Shown: piece by piece, positions 51,353 to 59,805 of the stretch | Position numbering within the stretch: position 1 is the stretch's first letter | How the letters are laid out: each line of letters starts with the position of its first letter | Assembly (NCBI GenBank): GCA_004138175.2 | Contig: RYFE02000017.1 | Span: 1 to 64,000, forward strand | Length of the DNA: 64,000 nucleotides | Direction of reading: 5' to 3' | From: Chloroflexales bacterium ZM16-3 | GTDB lineage: Bacteria; Chloroflexota; Chloroflexia; Chloroflexales; Chloroflexaceae | The notes under the pieces: model-generated | Database searches by the model: none | Seen by the model: the letters and a program-made list of their open reading frames with translations, nothing else | What the model was told of the DNA's origin: nothing | Translations under genes and position numbers: made by a program

Positions 51353-51452
51353 TGCGGGGGCGGCTTCGCCGCCCCCGCAGTATTTTTTGTTGGGTTTGGG
51401 CGGCTTCGCCGCCCAAACCCAACAAAAAGCCGGATCTGGGGCGAAGCCCCAG
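51353..51452. repeat. Multi-hairpin GGCTTCGCC element, copy 3
   Basis: Hairpin a 51353-51379 (tgcgggggcgg arms), T6, hairpin b 51383-51428 (ttttgttgggtttgggcgg arms), A5, hairpin c 51436-51452 (ctggggcgaagccccag). Same order as copy 2. It ends 8 bases from the stop of the ANTAR regulator, where the T-flanked stem could terminate in both directions. The 405-base gap 51055-51459 holds this element and the aro leader. Confidence 0.8.
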
Positions 51453-51459
51453 GACTTTT

Positions 51460-52044
51460 CTAGGAGCCGAGCAACTCCTCAGCCTCGATAATCGCCTGGG
51501 CGATATCCTTCATCTTCGCGCGCTTATCGCGGGCGCGCTGGCGCAGACGCTCGTAGGCGTCACGCTCATTCAGCCCGAGGCGCTGCATAAGGATACCCTT
51601 GGCGCGCTCGATCAGCTTGCGGGCCTCCAGCGAGTCCTCAAGCTCGTCGACGTGGGCGCGCAGGCCCTGGATCTCTTTGAAGCGGGCCAGGGCGATATTG
51701 ATCGCGGGAGGAAGCTCATTCTCATTCACCGGCTTGACAAGGTAGGCCAGAGCACCGGCCGCCTCGGCCTTGCGCACCGTCTCTTTGTCAGCATAGGCCG
51801 TCAGCATAATGATCGGCACAGCCATCTGGTCGCGGATGCGGGCCGCCGCCTCGGTGCCCTCCATCTCGGGCATCCGAATGTCCATCATAATCAGATCCGG
51901 CTTGAGACGGTTGGCCAGCGTGATCGCCTCCGCGCCGTTGCGGGCGATCCCGATCACATCGTAGCCGAGGCCCTTCAGCTGCTCCTCAAGCGTGAGTGAG
52001 ACAAGGTCGTTATCCTCGGCGATCAGGATCCTGGTTGCAGCCAC
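51460..52044 (-). CDS. Response regulator with ANTAR RNA-binding output domain
   Basis: A 194-residue regulator. Receiver: acidic pocket AEDND near residue 10, phospho-acceptor Asp55 in LIMMDIRMPEMEG, Thr in IIMLTAY and Lys in YLVKP. A linker helix (residues 120-140) leads to the ANTAR domain (LEARKLIERAKGILMQRLGL, then NERDAYERLRQRARDKRAKM and DIAQAIIEAEELL), which binds paired hairpins in mRNA leaders and prevents termination. No histidine kinase is adjacent. The start is GTG 52044 with gagg upstream. It stands directly upstream of the aro leader. Confidence 0.93.
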   Translation of the reverse strand: MAATRILIAEDNDLVSLTLEEQLKGLGYDVIGIARNGAEAITLANRLKPDLIMMDIRMPEMEGTEAAARIRDQMAVPIIMLTAYADKETVRKAEAAGALAYLVKPVNENELPPAINIALARFKEIQGLRAHVDELEDSLEARKLIERAKGILMQRLGLNERDAYERLRQRARDKRAKMKDIAQAIIEAEELLGS

Positions 52045-52147
52045 GGTTCAATCCTCGAACTAAGACTAGGGAATATAATGATGGATGATACCATATTTCA
52101 CAGGGGCTGACTAGGCCAACAGGGCGGGTGAAATGCCCCAGTGCATG

Positions 52148-52156
52148 TGATACAAT
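52148..52156 (+). promoter_or_regulatory. Extended -10 promoter for the O-methyltransferase gene
   Basis: TGA-TACAAT, giving a predicted start near 52163 and a leader of about 100 bases that is GC-rich with possible ggcagg/cctgcc-type pairing. Confidence 0.45.
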
Positions 52157-52261
52157 CAGCTTGGATAATGCGGCAGGCCGGGGCTAGGCCGGGGGTAAGC
52201 CGATGGGCCTACCCGCCGGCCTCTGGCTGCCAGGCTCTCGGATATATTTGAGGAGGCAGCT

Positions 52262-52912
52262 GTGCGCTACGACATTACGAACATTGAGATCGAAGATTAC
52301 CTGACTGCGCTGATGCCGCCCCGCGAGCCGGTGCTGGCCCAGCTTGAGGAGCGGGCACTTCAGCAGGGGCTCTCGCTGGTCGGCCCTGTCCAGGGCCAGT
52401 TCCTCTACCTCCAGGCGCTATCGATGGGCGCGCGCAAAATTTTGGAGGTGGGCATCACGACGGGCTACGCGGCCCTGTACCTGCTGCGCGCCCTTGAGCA
52501 GACGCACGGGCACCTGACGGGGATCGAGCGTCATGCGGACCGGATCGAGATCGCCCTGGGGATCATCGAACAGACCGGCATGAGCAATCGGGTCACGCTG
52601 CTGCACGGCGAGTGGGCGCAGCTGCTGCCGACGCTGGAGCACAACTACGACCTAATCTTCCTCGACGTGCTGCGCAGCGCCGCCAACTCGGGCCAGGCCA
52701 CCGAGGCGCTGGAGCTGTGCGTGCCGCTGCTGCGCTCGGGCGGCGTGCTGATCGCCGACAATGTGCTCTGTAGCGCCCAGGTGCTTGAGGATGACGCACC
52801 GCCAGTGGTTCGCGGCATCCAGGAGTTTAACAAGGCGCTGATGAGCCACGCGCAGCTGGAGTCGGTGATCATCCCAATCCGCGACGGCGTGGCGGTCTGC
52901 CGGAAGAAGTAA
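52262..52912 (+). CDS. SAM-dependent O-methyltransferase (caffeoyl-CoA/catechol type)
   Basis: A 216-residue class I methyltransferase. The SAM motif I is KILEVGITTGYAALYLL near residue 58, HLTGIERHADRIEIAL carries the ribose-binding acid, YDLIFLDV near 130 the catalytic metal ligand region, and GGVLIADNVL the DN pair typical of metal-dependent O-methyltransferases. The substrate is unknown. The start is GTG 52262 with aggagg eight bases upstream. Confidence 0.9.
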   Translation: MRYDITNIEIEDYLTALMPPREPVLAQLEERALQQGLSLVGPVQGQFLYLQALSMGARKILEVGITTGYAALYLLRALEQTHGHLTGIERHADRIEIALGIIEQTGMSNRVTLLHGEWAQLLPTLEHNYDLIFLDVLRSAANSGQATEALELCVPLLRSGGVLIADNVLCSAQVLEDDAPPVVRGIQEFNKALMSHAQLESVIIPIRDGVAVCRKK

Positions 52913-52914
52913 TA

Positions 52915-52974
52915 AATGTTGAATGTTGAATGTTGAATGTTGAATTCAACATTCAACATTCAACATTCAACATT
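52915..52974. repeat. Perfect (TGAATGT)n inverted array
   Basis: Four aatgttg units meet their exact complement at an EcoRI-like gaattc centre, a perfect 60-bp palindrome. It fills the gap between the methyltransferase stop and the phosphatase start. Confidence 0.95.
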
Positions 52975-52978
52975 ACCT

Positions 52979-54844
52979 ATGCCCCAGCCCGACTCACAGC
53001 AGCGCATCGCCGAGCTGACGACGCTGAACGCCCTGGCCCAGACGCTCAACCGGGCGCTGGATCTGCGTGACGCGCTGGATAGCGCTCTGCCGCATATTGT
53101 CGAGCTGATGGGCCTGAGCACGGGCTGGATCTTCTTGCGCGGCGAGGGCGGCAGCTTCGCCCTCGCCGCACGTCACAATCTGCCCCCGGCGCTGACCTAC
53201 CCCGGCCCGACCTGGGACGAGGAGTGCGACTGCCAGGAGCTGTGCTACAGCGACCGTCTGGACAAGGCGGTGAATATGATCCGCTGCTCGCGCCTGCGCG
53301 GTGCCGTCGGCGATAAGCGCGGCCTGGCCCAGCACGCCTCGGTGCCCCTGCGCAGCGGCGATGAGGTGCTGGGGATCCTGAATGTGGCCACCACCCAGTG
53401 GGGCAGGATCTCGGCACCGGAGCTACAGCTGCTCTCGGCGGCGGGCTTCCTGCTCGGCACGGCTATCGCCCGCGCCCAGCTCTACGAGCACGTGAAGGTG
53501 CGCCGCGTGCAGGAGCAGCGCGCCCTGCTCTCGCTTTCTCAGGAGCTGCTGGTGAGCGAGGAGCTTGAGCCGGCCCTCCAGCGGCTGGCCCGCGTCGGCG
53601 CGCGCCTGCTTGAGGCCGACGCCTGTGCCTTCGTCGAGGCCGATGAGCTGGGCGGGCGGGCAGTGCTGCGCGCCGCCTTCGGCTGGAGTCTCCCCGGCGA
53701 TATGGCCTGGCCCGTGCCGCTCGACCCGGCGAGCCCGCACCTCTGGTACCTGCCCGAGCGAAGCAGCAGCCTGGCCGACGAGGCGCTCAGCGACCTGCCG
53801 CCGCTCCTGGCCCGCCAGGGCTTCCTCGGCCACCTCGGCATCCCGGTGGAGCTGGGCGGCGCGCCGGTGGGCATCCTGATGGTGAATAGCCGGACGCCGC
53901 GCCAGTTTCTCGACGATGAGGCCCAGCTCCTCGGGCTGCTCGCCAACCAGCTGGCCCAGACCCTGGAGCGCGAGCGGCTGCACCAGGAAGCGCTGGCCCG
54001 CCAGCGCCTTGAGCAGGAGCTTGACCTGGCCCGCGAGATCCAGGCCAGCTTCTTGCCCAACTGCTGCCCGAACCTCCCCGGCTACCAGATCGAGGCGTAC
54101 TACCGCGCCGCCCGCCAGGTGGGAGGGGACTTCTACGACTTTATCGAGCTGCCGCCGCCGCCCGGCGCGCCCCCGGCAGAGCCTGGGTCGCCGCCCCGCC
54201 GAGGCGAGATGGTCTTCCGGGGCGGGCGCCTGGTGGCCCCTGAGCCGCGCGACCTCTCGGACGCCCAGCGCCTCGGGATCGTGATCGCGGATGTGACCGA
54301 TAAGGGCGTGCCGGCCGCGCTGTTTATGGCGCTCTCGCGCACGCTGCTGCGTGCCACCGCCATCGACGGCCGCCAGCCCGCCGAGGTGCTCCTGCGGGCC
54401 AACCGGCTCATCCTGGCCGACTCGCGCTCGGGCCTGTTCGTCACCTGCTTCTACCTTATCCTGGAGACGCAGAGCGGGCAGCTGACCTACGCCAACGGCG
54501 GGCATAACTACCCGCTGCTCTACGAGGTCTCCACCGGCCAGGTGCGCCCCCTGCGCGCCCAGGGGATCGTGCTCGGGATCATCCCCGACCCACGCTTTGA
54601 GCAGCTGGAGACGACGATGCGGCCGGGCGATGTGCTGCTGCTCTACACCGATGGCGTGACGGAGGCGATGACGCCGCAGCGCGAGTTGTTCGGCGATGAC
54701 CGCCTGGCGGCGGTGCTGCGGGCTAACCACCACCGCGGCCCCCAGGAGATTATCAACGCGGTGCTGGCGGCGCTGAGCGAGTTTGCGGCGGGGCAGCCGC
54801 AGTCTGACGATATTACGATGGTGGTGGTAAAGCGGAGCGGGTAG
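52979..54844 (+). CDS. GAF-domain PP2C/SpoIIE-type phosphatase
   Basis: A 621-residue cytoplasmic signalling protein. Two GAF domains cover residues about 20-175 and 195-345, joined by helices. The PP2C-like SpoIIE domain starts at LAREIQASFLPNCCPNLPGYQIEAYYRAARQVGGDFYDF near 355; GIVIADVTDKGVPAALFMALSRTLLRA and LLLYTDGVTEAMTPQRELFGDDRL give the metal-binding Asp residues. Such enzymes dephosphorylate anti-anti-sigma factors. No STAS or RsbW partner is nearby. ATG 52979 lacks a ribosome site; the frame upstream is repeat DNA. Confidence 0.92.
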   Translation: MPQPDSQQRIAELTTLNALAQTLNRALDLRDALDSALPHIVELMGLSTGWIFLRGEGGSFALAARHNLPPALTYPGPTWDEECDCQELCYSDRLDKAVNMIRCSRLRGAVGDKRGLAQHASVPLRSGDEVLGILNVATTQWGRISAPELQLLSAAGFLLGTAIARAQLYEHVKVRRVQEQRALLSLSQELLVSEELEPALQRLARVGARLLEADACAFVEADELGGRAVLRAAFGWSLPGDMAWPVPLDPASPHLWYLPERSSSLADEALSDLPPLLARQGFLGHLGIPVELGGAPVGILMVNSRTPRQFLDDEAQLLGLLANQLAQTLERERLHQEALARQRLEQELDLAREIQASFLPNCCPNLPGYQIEAYYRAARQVGGDFYDFIELPPPPGAPPAEPGSPPRRGEMVFRGGRLVAPEPRDLSDAQRLGIVIADVTDKGVPAALFMALSRTLLRATAIDGRQPAEVLLRANRLILADSRSGLFVTCFYLILETQSGQLTYANGGHNYPLLYEVSTGQVRPLRAQGIVLGIIPDPRFEQLETTMRPGDVLLLYTDGVTEAMTPQRELFGDDRLAAVLRANHHRGPQEIINAVLAALSEFAAGQPQSDDITMVVVKRSG

Positions 54845-54866
54845 AGACGCCTCGGTGAGCGTCTCT
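54843..54866 (+). terminator. Hairpin after the PP2C gene
   Basis: Stem agagacgc/gcgtctct with an 8-base loop, followed by ctttct. It starts at the stop codon of the phosphatase gene. Confidence 0.65.
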
Positions 54867-54916
54867 CTTTCTGCTTATACCTTCAGCATTAGAGGCAGCG
54901 CGCCTGAAGGCCGACG

Positions 54917-56083
54917 TTAGCCGCCGACGATGAGCGCCAGCGCCCGCCGCCCCGCCACGTCAAGGGTGGAGGCCATGAAGGCCGGCAGGTTGACGGTGGA
55001 CATCAGGGCGAGGTCCTCAAGCAGCGAGCTATCCTCGTCGAGAAAGCGCAGCACGCGCTGCGGGCTGTTGCGGCCAAACAGCCGCTGGAAGAAGACCTTG
55101 CCGCCCTCGCGGCCGGTGTCGAGGACGTTCAGCAGCACGCTGTCCATCAGGGCGTGTCGGCTCAGGCCAGGGTCCGTGTAGAAGGGCTGCCCGCTGTCCC
55201 GCAGCTGCCCGGCGATGCGCACCGACTGGCGCTGGATGCGCTGGAAGGTGTAGCCCGTCGATGCCTTGGTCATCCCGCCAGCGGTGCCGATGTTCATCAC
55301 GTGCGGACTGGGGCGCATGGGGAAGGGCGCGTCGGTCATCGGGATGACCCCGTACTCAACATGCTGGATGGCGTAGCTCGTCAGGCCCAGCTGCTCGGCG
55401 ATGTAGCGGCGCAGCCCGGCGTCGTAGACCTCCTGGGGCAGCACGGCGGGCGAGAAGTAGGTATCCTCGACCAGGGCGGTGTGCGCGTCGAAGGGCAGCA
55501 CGTAGACGAAGCGCACCTGGCCCTGCTGGGCCACCCGGAAGTCCATAAAGGTGGCCGCGCCGGGGTCGAACACAGGAGCGGGCGCGGTGATCACCCAGCC
55601 CTTGAAGTGCTGGAGCCATATGGTGTGACCCGGCGGGGACTGCGACAGCGCGGGGATGCTGTTGAAGGCCCAGCGCCCGGTGAAGACTCGCCCGTCAACC
55701 GTGACCGCCGCACCGTCGGGGCGCTCGTCAATCGCCTCAACCCGCCCCTGGAGGCGGGTGACGGAGGGCCGCCCAGCCAGCTCCGTGTCCATAAAGCGGT
55801 AGAAGTCGCCGCCCTGGATCAGCTTGTAGCGGTAGGGCGCGATGGAGAGCCGGCGCGAGCCGTGGTCGCCGTGGAACCAGAGCTGCTCCCAGCTGTGGGC
55901 GATGATCGGCTCGAAGGGGCCTTCGCCGACCTCCCAAAAGCACCAGGTGCGGTCATTCTGCGCCTTACGAACCTGGTCGATCAGGAGCACGCGCCGGTCG
56001 CCGAGCCCGGCCAGCCCGAGGTGGTGGACGAGGCTGAGGCCGGCGGCCCCCCCGCCCGCGATGATATAGTCGAAGTCGCTCAT
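54917..56083 (-). CDS. Lycopene cyclase (CrtY/CrtL type)
   Basis: A 388-residue FAD-dependent cyclase that forms ionone rings on lycopene. The dinucleotide-binding motif IIAGGGAAGLSLVHHL is at residues 7-22. NDRTWCFWEVGEGPFEP near 43 is a lycopene cyclase signature, as are LQHFKGW, FMDFRV, FVYVLPFDAHTALVEDTYF and GTAGGMTKASTGYTFQRI. The ATG at 56083 is chosen because MSDFDYIIAGG matches family N-termini. Other carotenoid genes are not in the window. Confidence 0.93.
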   Translation of the reverse strand: MSDFDYIIAGGGAAGLSLVHHLGLAGLGDRRVLLIDQVRKAQNDRTWCFWEVGEGPFEPIIAHSWEQLWFHGDHGSRRLSIAPYRYKLIQGGDFYRFMDTELAGRPSVTRLQGRVEAIDERPDGAAVTVDGRVFTGRWAFNSIPALSQSPPGHTIWLQHFKGWVITAPAPVFDPGAATFMDFRVAQQGQVRFVYVLPFDAHTALVEDTYFSPAVLPQEVYDAGLRRYIAEQLGLTSYAIQHVEYGVIPMTDAPFPMRPSPHVMNIGTAGGMTKASTGYTFQRIQRQSVRIAGQLRDSGQPFYTDPGLSRHALMDSVLLNVLDTGREGGKVFFQRLFGRNSPQRVLRFLDEDSSLLEDLALMSTVNLPAFMASTLDVAGRRALALIVGG

Positions 56084-56119
56084 GGCCCTATGATACCCGA
56101 TCTGGCAACGAACAGGGAA

Positions 56120-56294
56120 CGAATGAACGAATAGCCCATTGGAATGGGCTATTCGCAATACCGCAGAAGGAACCCTGTCACCCATGTCACGCTGAGCGCA
56201 GCGAAGCGTCCCGGCCGGGATTCTTCGCTGCGCTCAGAATGACAGAACACTTCACAGGGTTCCTTCTGCGGTATTGCGGCTATTCGTTCATTCG
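56120..56294. repeat. 175-bp composite inverted repeat
   Basis: Outer arms cgaatgaacgaatag/ctattcgttcattcg; second arms 56154-56178 and 56254-56278 (cgcaataccgcagaaggaac and complement); inner arms ctgagcgcagcgaag/cttcgctgcgctcag. A small gcccattggaatgggc hairpin is added on one side only. It looks like nested non-autonomous repeats, with no transposase. Confidence 0.8.
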
Positions 56295-56306
56295 CCGCCT
56301 ATTGGT

Positions 56307-58268
56307 TCAGCCCAGGTTAATGAACGACGCAGCCAGAAACAAGATCAGGATCAGCAGCAGGATCAGCAGCAGGACCCCGCCGACGATCGTCAGCGGGGCG
56401 ACGGGCCGCACGAGGCGGATCGGATCGCCGCCGAGCACCTGGCGCACCGCGACGACAATCTGATTGATCGCATCCTCGCCGCTCCACAGCTCAACCCCGG
56501 CCCAGTCCCAGCCCTCGGCGGGCGCGGGCAGCAGCAGCTTGCGGGCCGGGCTATCCCCGACAGACTGGGCCACCTCGGCGCCTGCGGCCTGCGGCACCGC
56601 AATCTGCCATGGGCCAATGATCAGGCTGGACTCAGCGAGCTGGGCGGCCAGGCCGCGCGGGTCGGCCGCCGCGCCCATCGCGGCGGCGGCGGCCGGGGTC
56701 AGCCCGATCGGGCTGATGGCGAGGCCGGGCAGCTCGTGGCGCAGCCGCTCAACCAGCGCCCGGCCAAAGGTGCCTTCATCTAGGTCGAGCACGGCCACGC
56801 GCAGCTCGGCGGCCCGTGTCGCCTCGGCGGCCTGCCGCCGCCGCCCCTCGCCGCGCAGGATGCCGCCGTGGTAGGCCAGCACCCCGGCGGCGATACCGCT
56901 GAAGGCGATGGCCTGGGCCAGGTCGGCCAGCAGGCCGCCCTCGGGCGAGGTGCCGAGGGCCACGCGCAGCAGGCGGAAGACGATATACACAAGGCCGCTG
57001 AGGATGGTCAGGGTGGCGGCAAAGAGAAACCCGTAGAGGTAGATCCGGCGCACCAGCGAGCCGCGCTCATCGTCGCCAGCCGGGCCGTCGGCCTCGGCCG
57101 CGCCCTGCGCCCGCCGCCAGATCAGCACCCACACCGGCAGGCCGGAGATCAGGGCCGCGAGCGACCATGCCAGCTGCTCGCGCAGGTCGTTGCCAAAGGT
57201 GGACGAGCCGAGCGCCCGGATCAGGGCGCTGAGGACGCCGCCGAGGCCGATCAGGACAGCGGCCAAACCAATGCTCGCCACCAGGTACCACGAGAGCCTG
57301 CGCACCCCGGCCTGGCGTGGCACCTCGCGGATCAGGGCGGCGTCGGCGCGCAGGGCCAGGCTGTGGTAGACCCAGATCACGGCGGCGATCAGCACGGTCG
57401 ATAGCGGGTCGCGGACATCGCCCTGCGGGGTGAGACCGAGCGCCTGGCGCAGCAGACCGGCCAGCATCAGGGTGGTTCCGCTGACGGCGATCAGTGCGCT
57501 GAGAAACACCACGGCGTGCAGGTAGAACTTGCGCAGGGCCGACTCGCGCTCGCCGATGTCTGGGCTGTGGAAGAGCGCCTGGGCCAGGTGCCATGACAGC
57601 ACCCAGAGCGGCATGCCCACCAGCAGGCCGGCGACCGGGTCGATCAGGGCGGCCCTCCCGCCGATAACACCTGCGCCTCCCATCTGGTAGAGCACCCAGC
57701 GCAGCAGCGCGATCGCCGCCTGCCCCGTGATGAGCAGCCCGGTGCCGCTGAAGACCAGCAGGTAGAGCCGGCGAACCAGGGCGCTGTTATCGACAAGCGG
57801 CACCGCCACCGCGTCGGCACGCGCCACCTGGCGGTGGTAGAGCCAGAGCAGCCCCAGCACCAGCACCGGCATCAGATCGCCCAGCAGCCCCTGGGCGGCG
57901 CTGCGGCCCGTGAGGTTCCAGCGGCCGCTCGGGTCGAGCAGCAGCCCTAGCAGCCCCTGAGCCAGGTTATAGGCGCTGCTGAGCGCGGGCGCCAGCAGCA
58001 CAGCCATAGTGCCGTAGAGATAGAGGCGGCGCAGCGCCGCCCCGCGCTCCTCCAGGTCGCCGGCGGCCAGCCGCTGCGCCCAGATCCAGTGGATGAGAAA
58101 GACCGGCAGGCCGATGATGATCACCGCGATCTGGAAGGCCACCGCCTCGCGCGCGAGGCTTCCCCAGACCCCCAGGACATTGCGCAGCAGCGCGATCACC
58201 GCCCAGGCCACCGCCTGTAGGCTGATCAGCGCCACCAGCAAGATATACCAGCGCCGTATATTGCTCAT
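56307..58268 (-). CDS. Multi-span membrane protein with DUF5671-like repeats
   Basis: A 653-residue integral membrane protein. A unit of several spans recurs about four times, seen as IIIGLPVFLIHWIWAQRLA, LVGMPLWVLSWHLAQALF, LISGLPVWVLIWRRAQGA and a shorter fourth, each followed (first three) by an acidic loop and RRLYLY/RKFYLH/RRIYLY. This is the DUF5671 pattern. Residues 485-620 form a soluble domain starting LRVAVLDLDEGTFGRALVERL, and the final span is LLLILLLILILFLAAS. ATG 58268 is preferred over GTG 58277 by distance to ggaag. Function unknown. Confidence 0.8.
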   Translation of the reverse strand: MSNIRRWYILLVALISLQAVAWAVIALLRNVLGVWGSLAREAVAFQIAVIIIGLPVFLIHWIWAQRLAAGDLEERGAALRRLYLYGTMAVLLAPALSSAYNLAQGLLGLLLDPSGRWNLTGRSAAQGLLGDLMPVLVLGLLWLYHRQVARADAVAVPLVDNSALVRRLYLLVFSGTGLLITGQAAIALLRWVLYQMGGAGVIGGRAALIDPVAGLLVGMPLWVLSWHLAQALFHSPDIGERESALRKFYLHAVVFLSALIAVSGTTLMLAGLLRQALGLTPQGDVRDPLSTVLIAAVIWVYHSLALRADAALIREVPRQAGVRRLSWYLVASIGLAAVLIGLGGVLSALIRALGSSTFGNDLREQLAWSLAALISGLPVWVLIWRRAQGAAEADGPAGDDERGSLVRRIYLYGFLFAATLTILSGLVYIVFRLLRVALGTSPEGGLLADLAQAIAFSGIAAGVLAYHGGILRGEGRRRQAAEATRAAELRVAVLDLDEGTFGRALVERLRHELPGLAISPIGLTPAAAAAMGAAADPRGLAAQLAESSLIIGPWQIAVPQAAGAEVAQSVGDSPARKLLLPAPAEGWDWAGVELWSGEDAINQIVVAVRQVLGGDPIRLVRPVAPLTIVGGVLLLILLLILILFLAASFINLG

Positions 58269-58304
58269 CGTTATCACGCTTCCGAGGGCGGCAGCCCTCT
58301 AAAC

Positions 58305-58363
58305 CAGGATTGTGGTAACGAGGGCTTTCAGCTTCGCTGAAAGCCCTCATTACCACAATCCTG
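58305..58363. repeat. Long hairpin between membrane-protein genes
   Basis: Arms aggattgtggtaa-gagggctttcagc and complement with a ttcg loop. It lies 6 bases after the 58370-58870 gene (minus strand) and before the 56307-58268 gene. Confidence 0.75.
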
Positions 58364-58369
58364 TGTCAC

Positions 58370-58870
58370 TCACAGGAACGGTTCACAGGGGCGGCTCACA
58401 GTCCAGCAGGAGGCCCAGTATGAATCGGCGCTGATCAGCTTCCAGGCATCGCCCTGGCGGCGCAGGGTCATGCTGAAGGAGTTCGTGTACTGGCCGCTGC
58501 TAAACAGCCCGCCCTGGGAGAAGTGGGTCTCGCTTACCGTGACGACCGCCCGGTCGCCGGTGACGCGCTCATCGCCGATATTGATCGTCGATGATTCGCG
58601 GTTAAATGACCAGCTGTAGCGCGAGTCGATATCGCTGACAAACTCATCGACGGTGGGCGGGTAGCCCTTCAGGTCGGGCGACAGGTAGCCGTAGGCGCGC
58701 TCGTCGTCGCGGCCCTTGATCGCGAGCAGGTAGTTATGGGCCACCCCGCCGGGCGTCGTGTCGGGCAGGTAGCCCGGCGCGCTGCGGGTCAGGGCCAGGC
58801 CCAGGGCGACCGCCACCAGGGCCACGACCCCGGCGATGATCGCGAGCAGAAACCGATCAACCTGTTTCAT
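58370..58870 (-). CDS. Membrane-anchored NTF2-like protein (166 aa)
   Basis: One N-terminal hydrophobic anchor (FLLAIIAGVVALVAVALGLAL) is followed by an outside domain: GGVAHNYLLAIKGRDDERAYGYLSPDLKGYPPTVDEF, then RAVVTVSETHFSQGG and SFSMTLRRQGDAWKLISAD. This sequence of helix and strands resembles NTF2-like/DUF4878 lipoprotein domains. Two Cys near the end (ASCWTVSRPCEPFL) may form a disulphide. The ATG at 58870 has aaggtgg five bases upstream. Role unknown; likely co-transcribed with the downstream DUF5671-like gene. Confidence 0.7.
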   Translation of the reverse strand: MKQVDRFLLAIIAGVVALVAVALGLALTRSAPGYLPDTTPGGVAHNYLLAIKGRDDERAYGYLSPDLKGYPPTVDEFVSDIDSRYSWSFNRESSTINIGDERVTGDRAVVTVSETHFSQGGLFSSGQYTNSFSMTLRRQGDAWKLISADSYWASCWTVSRPCEPFL

Positions 58871-58886
58871 TGTTTCCACCTTAGAT

Positions 58887-58922
58887 CACTGAGGCGCTGA
58901 GGCGCTGAGGCACTGAGGCACA
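58887..58922. repeat. (CTGAGGCG)n octamer array
   Basis: Four octamer units of gctgaggc/actgaggc. The 369-base gap 58871-59239 also has an atcgaagc...gcttcgat inverted repeat (58934-58972), a heptamer array and a promoter; no gene is seen. Confidence 0.8.
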
Positions 58923-59026
58923 AGAGTGAGCTAATCGAAGCGGGGGAATGGACGGGAGGGGGAAGCTTCGATGTCCTATACGCATACGATATCTACAGTA
59001 TACATACAAGGACAAGGTTTCAGAGC

Positions 59027-59126
59027 ACGTTACCGCTTGGTGGCGCGCATGGCTTGCTGATGCGGCGGCACCGACTCCCGACTCCCGACTCCCGACTCCC
59101 GACTCCCGACTCCCGACTCCTGATCC
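59027..59126. repeat. Repeat flank plus (CCCGACT)n array
   Basis: About 45 bases of flank (ttaccgcttggtggcgcgca...) run into eight cccgact units at 59072-59126. A diverged copy of the flank with two units lies at 62479-62540. Confidence 0.85.
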
Positions 59127-59183
59127 CAAAATCCGTGCGCCCTACACAGCAAGATCTGAGCCGCCGCCGCATGCCTCAGGGGC

Positions 59184-59192
59184 TGGTATAGT
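59184..59192 (+). promoter_or_regulatory. Extended -10 promoter for the YaiI gene
   Basis: TGG-TATAGT, about 48 bases before the ATG at 59240. Confidence 0.5.
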
Positions 59193-59239
59193 GGGGCGAG
59201 CCGCCAGATGGTCGGCGCGCACAGCGAGGGGGGATGCCG

Positions 59240-59689
59240 ATGAAGATCTGGGTTGACGCCGACGCCTGCCCGAGGGCCGTGAAGGACCTGCTCTTCCGCG
59301 CCTCGTCCCGGCTAAGCCTGCCGGTCTGCCTCGTGGCCAACCGCCCGCTCGCCGTGCCAGACTCGCCGCTGATCACGCTGACCCAGGTGCCAAAGGGCAG
59401 CGATGTCGCCGATGGGCATATCGCCCAGCACGTGGCCCCGGGCGACCTGGTGATCACCGCCGACATCCCGCTGGCGGCGCAGGTGGTGGCGCGCGGGGCC
59501 GTCGCCCTCGACCCGCGCGGCGAGATCCACACCGCCGAGACGGTGGGCGAGCGGCTGGCGATGCGCGACCTGATGGAGGAGCTGCGCTGGGCCGGGGTGG
59601 CGACGGGCGGCCCGGCCGCCTATAGCGAGGCCGACCGCCAGCGCTTCGCCCAGTCCCTCGACCGGCTGCTGCCGCGCCGACACCCCTAG
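59240..59689 (+). CDS. YaiI/YqxD family protein (UPF0178, DUF188)
   Basis: A 149-residue cytoplasmic protein with the PIN-like DUF188 fold: [21 protein letters not shown] at the N-terminus, [32 protein letters not shown] and [20 protein letters not shown]. The conserved Asp residues suggest a metal site, but activity is unknown in the family. ATG 59240 is chosen over 59234 because the gagggggg ribosome site then lies at the right distance. Confidence 0.92.
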   Translation: MKIWVDADACPRAVKDLLFRASSRLSLPVCLVANRPLAVPDSPLITLTQVPKGSDVADGHIAQHVAPGDLVITADIPLAAQVVARGAVALDPRGEIHTAETVGERLAMRDLMEELRWAGVATGGPAAYSEADRQRFAQSLDRLLPRRHP

Positions 59690-59805
59690 AGCACTGAGCA
59701 GCATGCTTGAGTCACTGAGGCACTGAATCTGGTGGCTCGCTACGCTCGCGCCTTCCTCATGACAGGCTCACTTCCTCTGCCCACCGCTATAGTAAGGACA
59801 CACCG

